A stretch of 6,548 bases of DNA, taken from the NCBI GenBank assembly GCA_016184235.1, contig JACPDC010000350.1, forward strand, positions 1-6,548, written 5' to 3'. Below, one piece after another: positions 1 to 6,308 of this stretch. The stretch comes from Deltaproteobacteria bacterium. Its GTDB lineage: Bacteria; Desulfobacterota; Binatia; UBA9968. The position numbers and the translations under genes are program-made. The notes beneath the pieces are model-generated. The model searched no databases. It was given only the letters and a program-made list of their open reading frames with translations, and was not told the origin of the DNA. The first letter of the stretch is position 1, and each line of letters starts with the position of its first letter.

Positions 1-522
1 CACCTGATCAGGCCGGGTGATCGGGTGGTCGATCTCGGCGCCGCTCCCGGCGGATGGCTTCAGGTCGCCGCCCGGCTGGCGGGAAAGAAGGGAAGGGTCA
101 TCGGCGTGGATATCCAGCCGATCGAGCCGCTGCGAGAGGAAAACGTCCTCGTTCTCCAGGGAGACGTCGGCTCCGAGGAATGCCGGCAAAAAATCTTAGA
201 ACTTCTGGGGTCTCAAGCCGACTGTGTCTTGTCGGATCTCTCGCCGCGCTTAAGCGGCATCCGCGACGCCGATATCAGCCGCTCCATCGGGCTGGTGCGC
301 TCCGCCCTGGAGGTCGCCTGTCGGCTTCTCAGGCCGGGAGGGACCTTCCTGGCCAAGAGCTTCATGGCGGAGGAGCTGAACGCCCTCTCCGCGGAGCTGG
401 AGGGGCAGTTCCGGTCGCTGCAAAGGACGCGCCCGGACTCCAGCCGCAAGGGCTCCTCCGAGATTTACCTCTGCGCCCAGGGATTCCACCGCGAGGCCTG
501 CGTCAAGCCGGGATCCGATTGA
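1..522 (+). CDS. rlmE: RlmE/FtsJ (RrmJ) 23S rRNA 2'-O-methyltransferase, 5'-truncated by the window edge
   Basis: The reading frame is open from base 1, and 173 residues are visible. RlmE methylates the 2'-OH of a uridine in the 23S rRNA A-loop (U2552 in E. coli) using SAM, late in 50S assembly. The SAM-binding motif DLGAAPGGW is at visible residues 11-19, the motif II acid in GVDIQP at about 37, the catalytic Asp in SDLSP at 79, Lys in FLAKSF at 119 and Glu in SSEIYL at 154. This matches the family's K-D-K-E tetrad, whose first Lys lies in the missing N-terminus. About 30 residues are absent, judging by the usual length near 200. A GTG at base 25 could be read as a start, but it falls inside the SAM motif strand, so the gene begins outside the window. 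The loop after Lys119 (SFMAEEL) lacks the Gly-rich form seen in E. coli (VFQGEGF). The gene ends convergently, 11 bases from the MFS gene. Confidence 0.93.
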   Translation, partial: HLIRPGDRVVDLGAAPGGWLQVAARLAGKKGRVIGVDIQPIEPLREENVLVLQGDVGSEECRQKILELLGSQADCVLSDLSPRLSGIRDADISRSIGLVRSALEVACRLLRPGGTFLAKSFMAEELNALSAELEGQFRSLQRTRPDSSRKGSSEIYLCAQGFHREACVKPGSD

Positions 523-533
523 TCGCAGGCGAA

Positions 534-1707
534 TTACCGCAGATCGATTTTCGACGGTAGAGGGATCTCTTCCAGACCTTTCCTCAGTTTGCGCCTTAGC
601 CGCGCGCGGTGGTAGAGGAGGGCGGCGGAGAGGCCGCAGATAAGGCCCGACAGGGCGGTCGCCCGAGGCGTCCCGAGCAGGGAGGCGACGCTGCCGATAA
701 AGAGCGTGCCGAACGACCAGAGGCCCTATGACGAGACAGAGCAGGGAGAGGAGCATCGAGCGGGAAAAAGAAAAGAGCATCAGGAAGAGGGAAAAAGCCA
801 GGACGCTTAAGAAGACAAAGTTCCTTCGGCGGCGGATGTCGCCCATGGAGGCGAGCCAGAGTCCGGATCCCACCGCTCCAACCCCCGGGGCCGCCAACAG
901 AAGGCCAAAACCCGTAGGGCCCGCGTGAAAGATGTCGGTGGCAAAGACGGGCAGGAAACGGGTATAGGGCGAGCCGATCAAGGCGACAATATAAGCCAGG
1001 GAGAGGACCGAGAAGACCTGGTGATTGGTTTTGATATAGTTGTAGCCCTCGATCACCTCCTGCCAGAAATTCTCCTCTTTCTCTTCCCTCTGCCAGAGGG
1101 GCAGATCCATCATCACCAGAGACAGGATAATCGCGAGAAAGCTGGCGGCGTTTACCAGCAGGCACCCGGCGACTCCGATGACGCTGATCAGGACGCCGCC
1201 CAGCGAGGGACCGATCACCTTGCTCAAGTTGACGATGGAGGAGTTGAGCGCGATGGCATTCATCAGCTCTGCGCGCGGCACCAGGGTATTGATGAGGGAT
1301 TGGCGCGCCGTTTGATTCAAGGTGTTCACCGTCCCGATAAAAAGAACAAGCAGTACAATGTGCCAGAATCGGATCAGGTCGAAGTAGACCAGCGCCCAAA
1401 AGACAAAGGCCTGGATCATGGCGAGGTTTTGCGTGAGCAAGAGCAGCCTGCGTCTGTCCAGCCGGTCCACGAGCGCGCCGCCGATGGCGCCTAAAAGAAG
1501 GCGCGGGACAGCCTGGCAAAAACCGAGCAACCCCAGAAGGAACGGCGAATTGGTCATGGTCCAGACAAGCCACGCCTGGGCCATCGCCTGCATGAAGTCG
1601 CCCGTGTGGGAGAAGACGGTGCCGATGAAGAGAAGACGGAAGTTGCGGTAGCGGAGGGAGCTGCCGGTTTTGGACAGGCTCCAGCTCCCCCGGGGCAGTC
1701 GTGCCAT
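534..1707 (-). pseudogene. DHA3-type MFS transporter gene, frameshifted with an internal deletion near the 3' end
   Basis: The start ATG at 1707 overlaps the glmS stop (TAATG), so the gene is the third of the glmU-glmS operon and probably translationally coupled. Residues 1-328 read as a typical MFS permease: a short cytoplasmic N-terminus, many hydrophobic segments, and the TM2-TM3 loop motif GGALVDRLDRRR near residues 75-90. It would be an inner-membrane drug or metabolite exporter; the substrate is unknown. After LLCLVIG (codon ending at 724) the frame stops looking like a membrane protein and becomes Arg/Pro-rich. It would run on to 250, antisense to rlmE. Skipping one base at 723 restores a good MFS tail (LWSFGTLFIGSVASLLG and onwards) that stops with TAA at 534. 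The joined product is about 390 residues. It lacks the expected stretch of about 35 residues, with the penultimate loop motif RGRxMS, that the fragment at 6309-6548 still has. A sequencing or assembly error cannot be excluded. Confidence 0.8.
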
Positions 1708-3536
1708 TACTCTACCGTCACGCTCTTGGCCAGATTGCGGGGCTGGTCCACGTCGGTGCCGCGCTGGACGGCGATGTGGTAGGCGAGGAGCTGCAGTGGA
1801 ATCGTCAGCACGACCGGAGTCAGGAAATGGGAAGCCCTCGGTACCTGGAGCGTGCGGTAGGCCGCCGCCTCGATGAGTCCCGGCTCCTGGTCCGTGAGCA
1901 CGACCACCTTGCCGCCCCGCGACTCCACCTCCTTCAAGTTTCCCAGCGTCTTCTGAAAATAGCGATCCTTGGGCGCGAGGACGACCACGGGCATCTTCTC
2001 ATCGATCAAGGCGATCGGGCCGTGTTTCATCTCGCCGGCCGGATATCCCTCGGCGTGGATGTAGGAGATCTCCTTGAGCTTCAAGGCGCCCTCCAGGGCG
2101 ATGGGGTAATTGATTCCCCGGCCGAGGTAAAGAAAATCAGCGGCGCCGCTCAGGGCCTCGGCCAAATCCTGCAGTTCGCCGTCGAGCTTGAGCGCCTCTT
2201 CCACCCAGTGCGGCAGATGCATCAGATCTGCCAGCAGCCTGGTCGCTTCTGCGCGCCGGAGCCGGCCGCTCAAGCGTCCCAGGCCGATCGCCAACAGGTA
2301 TAGGGCGGTCAGCTGCGTGGTGAAGGCCTTGGTGCTGGCCACGCTGATCTCCGGCCCCGCGTGGGTGTACAATACGCCGTTAGACTTGCGCGCCAGAGTG
2401 GAGTCAACCACGTTGCAGATGGAAATGATCTTCGCCTTTTTCTCCCGGCCCATATCGACCGCGGCCAGCGTGTCGGCGGTCTCTCCCGACTGGCTGACAA
2501 GGAGAAGAAGGGAGCGCGAGTCGATGAGGGGGTCGCGGTAGCGAAACTCCGATCCGTAGTCCACCTCGGCCGGGACCCCGGCGATCTCCTCGAGCATGAA
2601 TTTTCCCACCAGCGCCGCGTGCCACGCGGTGCCGCAGGCGACCAGATGAATGCGCTGGATGCGTTTGATCTCGCCCGCCTTGAGATCGATTCCCTCCAGG
2701 CTCACCTCCCCGGTCTTTAAAGATATGCGACCGCGGAAGGTATCGGCCAGGGCGCGGGGCTGCTCGTGGATCTCTTTGGCCATGAAATGGGCATAGCCCC
2801 CCTTGCGGGCGGCCACGGTATCCCAGGTGATCTCCTTGAAGGGCCTACGGACGCTCTTTCCCTCCCCATCGAGAATGCGGAAGCCCTCTGCGGTCACCTC
2901 GGCGATCTCGCCGTCTTCGAGAAAGGTCACCTTGCGGGTGTAGTCGAGGAGGGCGGGAATATCGGAAGCGATAAAACTCTCCCCGTCACCCCAACCCACG
3001 ACGATCGGGGTCGAATTCTTGGCCACGATCAGCCGGTCGGGATTTTTTTGATTGAGGAAGACCAGGGCATAGGAGCCGTGGATCTGTCTCAAGCTTTTCT
3101 GCACCGCCGTGAGGAAGTCCGCGCCGCCGCGCATCTTCTCATTGACCAGGTGGGCCGCGATCTCCGTGTCGGTCTCCGATTCAAACCTGGCGCCCCGTTT
3201 GAGCAGGTGGTGCTTGAGCTCGAGATAGTTCTCGATGATCCCGTTATGCACGACCACCACGTCGCCGGCGCGGTGCGGGTGGGCGTTGGTCTCGGAGGGC
3301 TTGCCGTGCGTCGCCCAGCGGGTGTGGCCGATCCCCACGCTTCCCCGGACCGGCCGGTGGCCCAGAATTTTCTCCAGGTTTTGGAGTTTCCCTTCGCAGC
3401 GCCGGATGGTGACCTGACCGTCGCTCAAGACCGCTATGCCGGCCGAATCATAGCCCCGGTACTCGAGCTTCTTTAAGCTCTCCAGGATGATCGGCCCGGC
3501 CTCGCGCCCGCCTATGTATCCGACGATACCGCACAT
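1707..3536 (-). CDS. glmS: Glutamine--fructose-6-phosphate aminotransferase (isomerizing)
   Basis: This cytoplasmic enzyme makes glucosamine-6-phosphate from fructose-6-phosphate and glutamine, the first committed step to UDP-GlcNAc. It is 609 residues, the standard length. The N-terminal class II glutaminase domain (about 1-235) begins MCGIVGYIGG, with Cys2 as the nucleophile after Met removal, which fixes the start at 3536. It continues with GIGHTRWATHG, VVHNGIIENY and SETDTEIAAHLV. Two SIS domains follow: VACGTAW near 300, SQSGETADT near 350, STKAFTTQ near 400, and GRGINYPIALEGALKLKE with HAEGYPAGEMKHGP near 465-500. The C-terminal tail is DQPRNLAKSVTVE, with the Lys that binds the sugar. 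No key residue is missing. No good Shine-Dalgarno sequence is visible upstream. It lies downstream of glmU after a 121-base spacer with an inverted repeat, and overlaps the MFS start by one base. Confidence 0.98.
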   Translation of the reverse strand: MCGIVGYIGGREAGPIILESLKKLEYRGYDSAGIAVLSDGQVTIRRCEGKLQNLEKILGHRPVRGSVGIGHTRWATHGKPSETNAHPHRAGDVVVVHNGIIENYLELKHHLLKRGARFESETDTEIAAHLVNEKMRGGADFLTAVQKSLRQIHGSYALVFLNQKNPDRLIVAKNSTPIVVGWGDGESFIASDIPALLDYTRKVTFLEDGEIAEVTAEGFRILDGEGKSVRRPFKEITWDTVAARKGGYAHFMAKEIHEQPRALADTFRGRISLKTGEVSLEGIDLKAGEIKRIQRIHLVACGTAWHAALVGKFMLEEIAGVPAEVDYGSEFRYRDPLIDSRSLLLLVSQSGETADTLAAVDMGREKKAKIISICNVVDSTLARKSNGVLYTHAGPEISVASTKAFTTQLTALYLLAIGLGRLSGRLRRAEATRLLADLMHLPHWVEEALKLDGELQDLAEALSGAADFLYLGRGINYPIALEGALKLKEISYIHAEGYPAGEMKHGPIALIDEKMPVVVLAPKDRYFQKTLGNLKEVESRGGKVVVLTDQEPGLIEAAAYRTLQVPRASHFLTPVVLTIPLQLLAYHIAVQRGTDVDQPRNLAKSVTVE

Positions 3537-3545
3537 GATCGTTAC

Positions 3546-3656
3546 TCGTGTTCGTTGTTCGTGTTCGTGCTTGTCATTGCCGTTTGTGGCCGGGCTCTGG
3601 CAACCCCGTTTCTTCCTTCAATCTTCACGAGCACGAGCCACGATGACGGAGCACGA
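3546..3656. repeat. Imperfect inverted repeat filling the glmU–glmS spacer
   Basis: The arms are 3546-3573 (starts TCGTGTTCGTTGTTCGTG) and 3628-3656 (reverse complement starts TCGTGCTCCGTCATCGTG), separated by about 54 bases. Aligned, they match at about 22 of 29 positions with small gaps. Most of the mismatches are T against C, which become G-U pairs in a plus-strand RNA and A-C mismatches in the glm mRNA. The left arm is itself built from short TCGTG/TTCG units. The element could be a processing or stabilising stem between the two cistrons, or a decayed short repeat. No T-tract follows it in the glmS direction, so it does not look like an intrinsic terminator. Confidence 0.5.
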
Positions 3657-3657
3657 T

Positions 3658-5046
3658 TCAGCCCTTCTTCATCTTCTTGCGCTTTTCCTCGGTCCAGCCT
3701 TTCTTTACCTTCTCGCTCCGTTCGTTGTAGACCAGCGCCCCTGCCGGGATGTCGTGACGCACCGTCGTGGCGGTGGCCACATAGACGTCGTCCCCGAGAC
3801 GGACCGGGGCGACCAGGGTGGAATCGCTGCCGACCTGCACCCGGTCGCCGATGGCGGTGCGGTATTTCTCGAAGCCGTCGTAATTGCAGGTAATGGTGCC
3901 GGCGCCGATGTTGCTCTCGCGCCCGATGGTGACGTCGCCGAGGTAGGTGAGGTGGTTGGCCTTGCTGCCCTCGCCGACGGTCGCCTCCTTGGTTTCGACG
4001 AAGTTGCCGATGTGGACGGCGCGGCCGAGCGACGTCCCCGGACGGAGATGGGCAAAGGGACCGACAATGGCCCCGTCCGCGATCCGGCAATCGCTAAGCA
4101 CCACGGAAAACCGGAGATGGACGTCATCGGCCAGGCGGCCGTTCGTGATGTAGGCGCTGCCGTCGATCCGGCAGCGCTCGCCGACGACGGTCTTTCCCAG
4201 GAGATGGGTATTCGGGCCGATCACCGTGTCTCTCCCGATCGTCACCTCCTCCTCGATGTAGGTGGTCTCGGGGTCTTTGAGGGTAACGCCGGCTGCCATC
4301 CATTTCCGGTTGATTCTTTCCTGCAGCGTCTTCTCCATCATGGCAAGCTCCTCTCTCGTGTTCACGCCCAGGATCTCCCGCGGATCTTCCGCATGGACGG
4401 TCCCGACGGTCCGGCCGTTCTTGAGCGCGATCCCCACGACATCGGGGAGGTAGTATTCTCCCTGCTGGTTACGGTTGCTCAACCCCTTCAACGCGTCGAA
4501 GAGAAAGCGCGCGGAGGCGGCATAGATACCCGCGTTGATTTCTCGGATCTGCTTCTCTTTTTCACTGGCGTCCCGCTCTTCCACGATCCCCAGCAGATTG
4601 CCTTTGCCATCTCGAAGGACTCGCCCGTATCCGGCGGGTTCGGCCAACGAAGCGCTGACGAATGTCAAAACTGCATTTTGCTCGCGGTGGCAGCGCAGCA
4701 GCCCAAGCAGCCTCTCTTTCGAGATGAGCGGGACATCGCCGCTCAAAATCAAGACTTCTCCGGAGAATCCTGCGAAGATTTTTCCGCTACAGCCCACCGC
4801 GTGGCCCGTGCCCAGCTGTTTTTCCTGAAGGACCCAGGTGATGGCGTCCTCGCCGCAGGCCTTCTTCACCTTCTCGGCTCCGTGTCCTACGACAACCGCA
4901 AGTTTTTTCGGCTTCAGGCGCCGCGCGGTCTCAAGGACGTAAGCGAGCAGGGGTTTTCCGCCTAAGGAATGAACGACTTTCGGGCGGCCGGACTTCATGC
5001 GCTTGCCCTCGCCCGCCGCCAGGATAATGACTCCGAGATCTCCCAT
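3658..5046 (-). CDS. glmU: Bifunctional N-acetylglucosamine-1-phosphate uridyltransferase / glucosamine-1-phosphate acetyltransferase
   Basis: This cytoplasmic enzyme acetylates glucosamine-1-phosphate with acetyl-CoA, then couples the product to UTP to give UDP-GlcNAc. It is 462 residues, normal for the family. The N-terminal nucleotidyltransferase domain (1 to about 230) has LAAGEGKRM at 9-17 with Lys23 in the PKVVH motif, QLGTGHA at 77-83, GDVPLI with metal ligand Asp104, Glu156, NAGIY at 171-175, and Asn229. From about 255 to 440 it is a left-handed beta-helix of hexapeptide repeats. Acetyltransferase residues are visible: Arg335 in RPGT, Lys353, the catalytic-base candidate His365 in NHLTYLGD, and NYDG at 388-391. 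The C-terminus is very Lys-rich. The start at 5046 fits the family N-terminus and has a GAGG four bases upstream. It is the first gene of the operon, with its own promoter at 5075-5102. Confidence 0.98.
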   Translation of the reverse strand: MGDLGVIILAAGEGKRMKSGRPKVVHSLGGKPLLAYVLETARRLKPKKLAVVVGHGAEKVKKACGEDAITWVLQEKQLGTGHAVGCSGKIFAGFSGEVLILSGDVPLISKERLLGLLRCHREQNAVLTFVSASLAEPAGYGRVLRDGKGNLLGIVEERDASEKEKQIREINAGIYAASARFLFDALKGLSNRNQQGEYYLPDVVGIALKNGRTVGTVHAEDPREILGVNTREELAMMEKTLQERINRKWMAAGVTLKDPETTYIEEEVTIGRDTVIGPNTHLLGKTVVGERCRIDGSAYITNGRLADDVHLRFSVVLSDCRIADGAIVGPFAHLRPGTSLGRAVHIGNFVETKEATVGEGSKANHLTYLGDVTIGRESNIGAGTITCNYDGFEKYRTAIGDRVQVGSDSTLVAPVRLGDDVYVATATTVRHDIPAGALVYNERSEKVKKGWTEEKRKKMKKG

Positions 5047-5074
5047 CCGCGCCTCGAAATAAACAACAAAGCGA

Positions 5075-5102
5075 ATTATAGCCTAAGTATGGGTTGAATC
5101 AA
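5075..5102 (-). promoter_or_regulatory. Sigma70-like promoter of the glmU-glmS-MFS operon
   Basis: Read on the minus strand, a -35 box TTGATT (5102-5097, matching TTGACA at 4 of 6) is followed after 16 bases by a perfect -10 box TATAAT (5080-5075). Transcription would begin near 5068, leaving an untranslated leader of roughly 22 bases before the glmU ATG at 5046. That leader contains GAGG, four bases from the start codon. No operator was recognised. The call rests on sequence match alone. Confidence 0.68.
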
Positions 5103-5175
5103 ACCGAACCCCAGAACTCTCCTTAGCGAAGAATCTGCGGTCCAGGTACGGAATCAAGTAGAGACTCCAGCCCCC

Positions 5176-5200
5176 CCGGCTCCAAGGGCAAGAGAGCCGG
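5176..5200. repeat. GC-rich 7-bp hairpin ahead of the vapBC promoter
   Basis: CCGGCTC at 5176-5182 is a perfect inverted repeat of GAGCCGG at 5194-5200, with an 11-base loop, preceded by a run of C. It ends six bases before the predicted -35 box of the toxin-antitoxin promoter. No T-tract follows on either strand, so a terminator is not supported. It may be a protein-binding site or chance. Confidence 0.35.
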
Positions 5201-5206
5201 TCTGTC

Positions 5207-5235
5207 TTGACGGATATGGATGGGATTGATAGATT
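5207..5235 (+). promoter_or_regulatory. Predicted promoter of the vapBC operon
   Basis: The -35 box TTGACG (5207-5212, 5 of 6 to consensus) is separated by exactly 17 bases from TAGATT (5230-5235, 4 of 6 to TATAAT). The start site would be near 5242. That lies downstream of the in-frame ATG at 5220 and so argues against using that codon as the antitoxin start. Confidence 0.5.
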
Positions 5236-5244
5236 GTCTGTATC
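5228..5244. promoter_or_regulatory. Possible VapB operator over the -10 region
   Basis: The 17 bases at 5228-5244 form an imperfect palindrome (GATA at the left end, TATC at the right, with 5 of 8 position pairs complementary) covering the predicted -10 box. TATGGAT also occurs twice in direct orientation, at 5215-5221 and 5246-5252, 31 bases apart or about three helical turns. RHH antitoxins commonly repress their own promoters by binding such short repeated or palindromic sites. Assignment to this antitoxin is inference. Confidence 0.28.
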
Positions 5245-5264
5245 TTATGGATAGGGAGGTCGCT

Positions 5265-5459
5265 ATGAAGGCCACGGTAAGAAAGAAAACCTACAACCTG
5301 GATGAAGAGATGATCGATAAAGTCCGACGGTTGTTCAACGTGAAGACCGATACGGAGGCCATTCAAAAGGCGCTGCAGAAGACCGTTGAGGACCGAGAGG
5401 TCGAGGAAGCCCTGGACAGACTGCTCAAAGAAGGCCGGTTCCGGACGATTTACCGGTGA
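5265..5459 (+). CDS. VapB-like ribbon-helix-helix antitoxin
   Basis: This small, charged protein of 64 residues probably binds and neutralises the PIN toxin encoded just downstream, and represses the operon. A short N-terminal strand (TVRKKTYNLDE) is followed by two helices (EEMIDKVRRLFNV and KTDTEAIQKALQKTVED), the RHH pattern typical of VapB proteins. The acidic/basic C-terminus (EEALDRLLKEGRFRTIYR) would be the toxin-binding tail. The ATG at 5265 is preferred because AGGGAGG lies at 5253-5259, five bases upstream, and the predicted transcript starts near 5242. In-frame ATGs at 5220 (79 residues) and 5247 are alternatives without such a signal. The TGA stop overlaps the GTG start of the toxin by four bases, so the two are likely translationally coupled. 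Confidence 0.85.
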   Translation: MKATVRKKTYNLDEEMIDKVRRLFNVKTDTEAIQKALQKTVEDREVEEALDRLLKEGRFRTIYR

Positions 5460-5887
5460 AGTATCTCCTCGATACCAACGTTTACCTCGGCGCCTTTCGA
5501 TCCGATCAGAAGAAGGCTCAATTTCGCCAGACCTTTTTCCCTCTCCTGCCTGCGACTTTTCTGTCGTCGGTGGTTGCCTACGAGCTTTACGTCAATGCCC
5601 AGGATAACCGCACCCGGAGTTTGGTGCAGGAGTTTATCCGCCCAATGGAGCAGGCCCGACGGCTCGTAGCACCTGCTTTTGATGATTGGGTCGAGGCGTC
5701 CGCCGTCGTGACAGCGATTGAGCAGAAAGATAAAGGTTGGCGGTCAAAGCTTCCAGCCCTCTTAAACGACATTCTTATTTCACTCTGCGCCCGCAGGATC
5801 GGCGCAACAGTTGTCACCTATAACAAGGACGACTTCCAGCTCATTCGGCGGCACAAGGATTTTTCCCTGCGCGTGCTGGTGGTGTGA
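5456..5887 (+). CDS. VapC-like PIN-domain toxin (putative ribonuclease)
   Basis: This 143-residue protein has the PIN fold pattern. Its N-terminal strand is KYLLDTN with Asp6, then VVAYELYV with Glu43, NDILIS with Asp105, and TYNKDDF with Asp125/126 near the C-terminus. These acidic residues would coordinate Mg2+ or Mn2+ in the nuclease site. VapC toxins cut specific tRNAs or rRNA when freed from VapB; the target here cannot be predicted. The start is GTG at 5456, overlapping the antitoxin stop. No separate Shine-Dalgarno sequence is visible, so translation probably depends on the upstream gene. All expected acidic positions are present, so the toxin appears intact. Such modules are often mobile, and the 3' side of this one borders a repeat-rich, gene-poor stretch. 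Confidence 0.92.
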   Translation: MKYLLDTNVYLGAFRSDQKKAQFRQTFFPLLPATFLSSVVAYELYVNAQDNRTRSLVQEFIRPMEQARRLVAPAFDDWVEASAVVTAIEQKDKGWRSKLPALLNDILISLCARRIGATVVTYNKDDFQLIRRHKDFSLRVLVV

Positions 5888-5907
5888 GCGGTTGCGGCGG
5901 TCCCTCA

Positions 5908-6111
5908 TCATTCCGGCGGCAGCTTTGGAATCGGGCGAGAGCAAGTCGGCCCAGCAGCCAGTTCCGTCTGCGTGTATCGACTGGCCTTTGCCAGGTGGAT
6001 CGGGTACGGGGGAGAGCCAAGCCCAAACTCCACCGTGTAGTGGCCGGGCAACAGACTCGTCCTGAGCGTCCCGATCTCTTTCTGAACGAAATGGCCGTTG
6101 GTCGAGGTGCA
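5908..6111 (-). pseudogene. Possible decayed gene fragment of unknown function
   Basis: On the minus strand an open frame ending in TGA at 5908 contains a stretch that looks protein-like (NGHFVQKEIGTLRTSLLPG followed by HYTVEFGLGSPPYPIHL). It has G/C-ending codons and alternating hydrophobic residues reminiscent of a beta-sandwich. The frame can be extended to an ATG at 6162, but that part runs through the inverted-repeat element at 6113-6215. No start codon or ribosome site is convincing on the gene side of the element. I do not recognise the family. It may be the tail of a gene broken by the repeat element, or a chance frame; no competing frame is better. Confidence 0.25.
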
Positions 6112-6112
6112 T

Positions 6113-6215
6113 GGGGTCTGGCATGGATATCTAAACAATAGTCGCAAAGACTTAGTTTGCAACTATGCTCTGACTAAGATGCCGGGAAACTGTCAACATA
6201 TCCATGCCTGACCCC
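6113..6215. repeat. 103-base inverted-repeat element with nested hairpin (MITE- or REP-like)
   Basis: The terminal arms 6113-6130 (starts GGGGTCTGGCATGG) and 6198-6215 (ends CATGCCTGACCCC) are inverted repeats of 18 bases with one mismatch. Inside, ATAGTCGCAAA at 6138-6148 pairs with TTTGCAACTAT at 6156-6166 (10 of 11, the odd pair being a possible wobble) around a 7-base loop. The loop bases CTTAG (6151-6155) are complementary to CTAAG at 6174-6178, so a pseudoknot is possible. It encodes no protein. The terminal CCTGACCCC is a motif I associate with REP/RAYT-type repeats in several GC-rich bacteria. No clear target-site duplication is seen. Confidence 0.6.
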
Positions 6216-6244
6216 GTACCCTTCAAGATACAAGACCTGACCCC
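6207..6244. repeat. Direct repeat of CCTGACCCC
   Basis: CCTGACCCC occurs at 6207-6215, as the end of the inverted-repeat element, and again at 6236-6244 in the same orientation, 29 bases on. A near-copy in inverted orientation (GGGGTCTGG) is at 6113-6121. Three copies in 132 bases of otherwise non-coding DNA suggest remnants of the same repeat family, possibly from more than one insertion. Confidence 0.55.
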
Positions 6245-6308
6245 ATTAGCCCCTTTTTAGACTGGGATCTTTTTGTCTCTGAGTGTTGCTTCCTTGCCGG
6301 CCGCAGAG

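Noticed and set aside
250..533. C-terminal extension of the MFS frame overlapping rlmE on the opposite strand
   Set aside because: It is Arg/Pro-rich shadow sequence antisense to a well-conserved methyltransferase; the true transporter tail is in the next frame and ends at 534.
535..559. Bulged hairpin (TACCG...CGGTA around TCGATTTTCGA) as a terminator between the convergent genes
   Set aside because: There is a 4-base bulge, no T-tract on either side, and it lies within the transporter's coding tail.
925..1494. Plus-strand open frame of 189 codons
   Set aside because: It is antisense to the MFS gene, has a very polar, non-family-like composition, and no ribosome site.
3537..3657. glmS ribozyme or riboswitch ahead of glmS
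   Set aside because: The 121-base spacer is short for a glmS ribozyme, I see none of its conserved core, and the spacer's structure is explained by a simple imperfect inverted repeat.
3487..4965. Long plus-strand open frame of 492 codons
   Set aside because: It is antisense to glmU and the start of glmS, both conserved throughout; the open frame follows from their GC-rich codon bias.
5220..5264. Longer antitoxin start at 5220
   Set aside because: The predicted transcription start is downstream of it, there is no ribosome site before it, and a strong AGGGAGG precedes the ATG at 5265.
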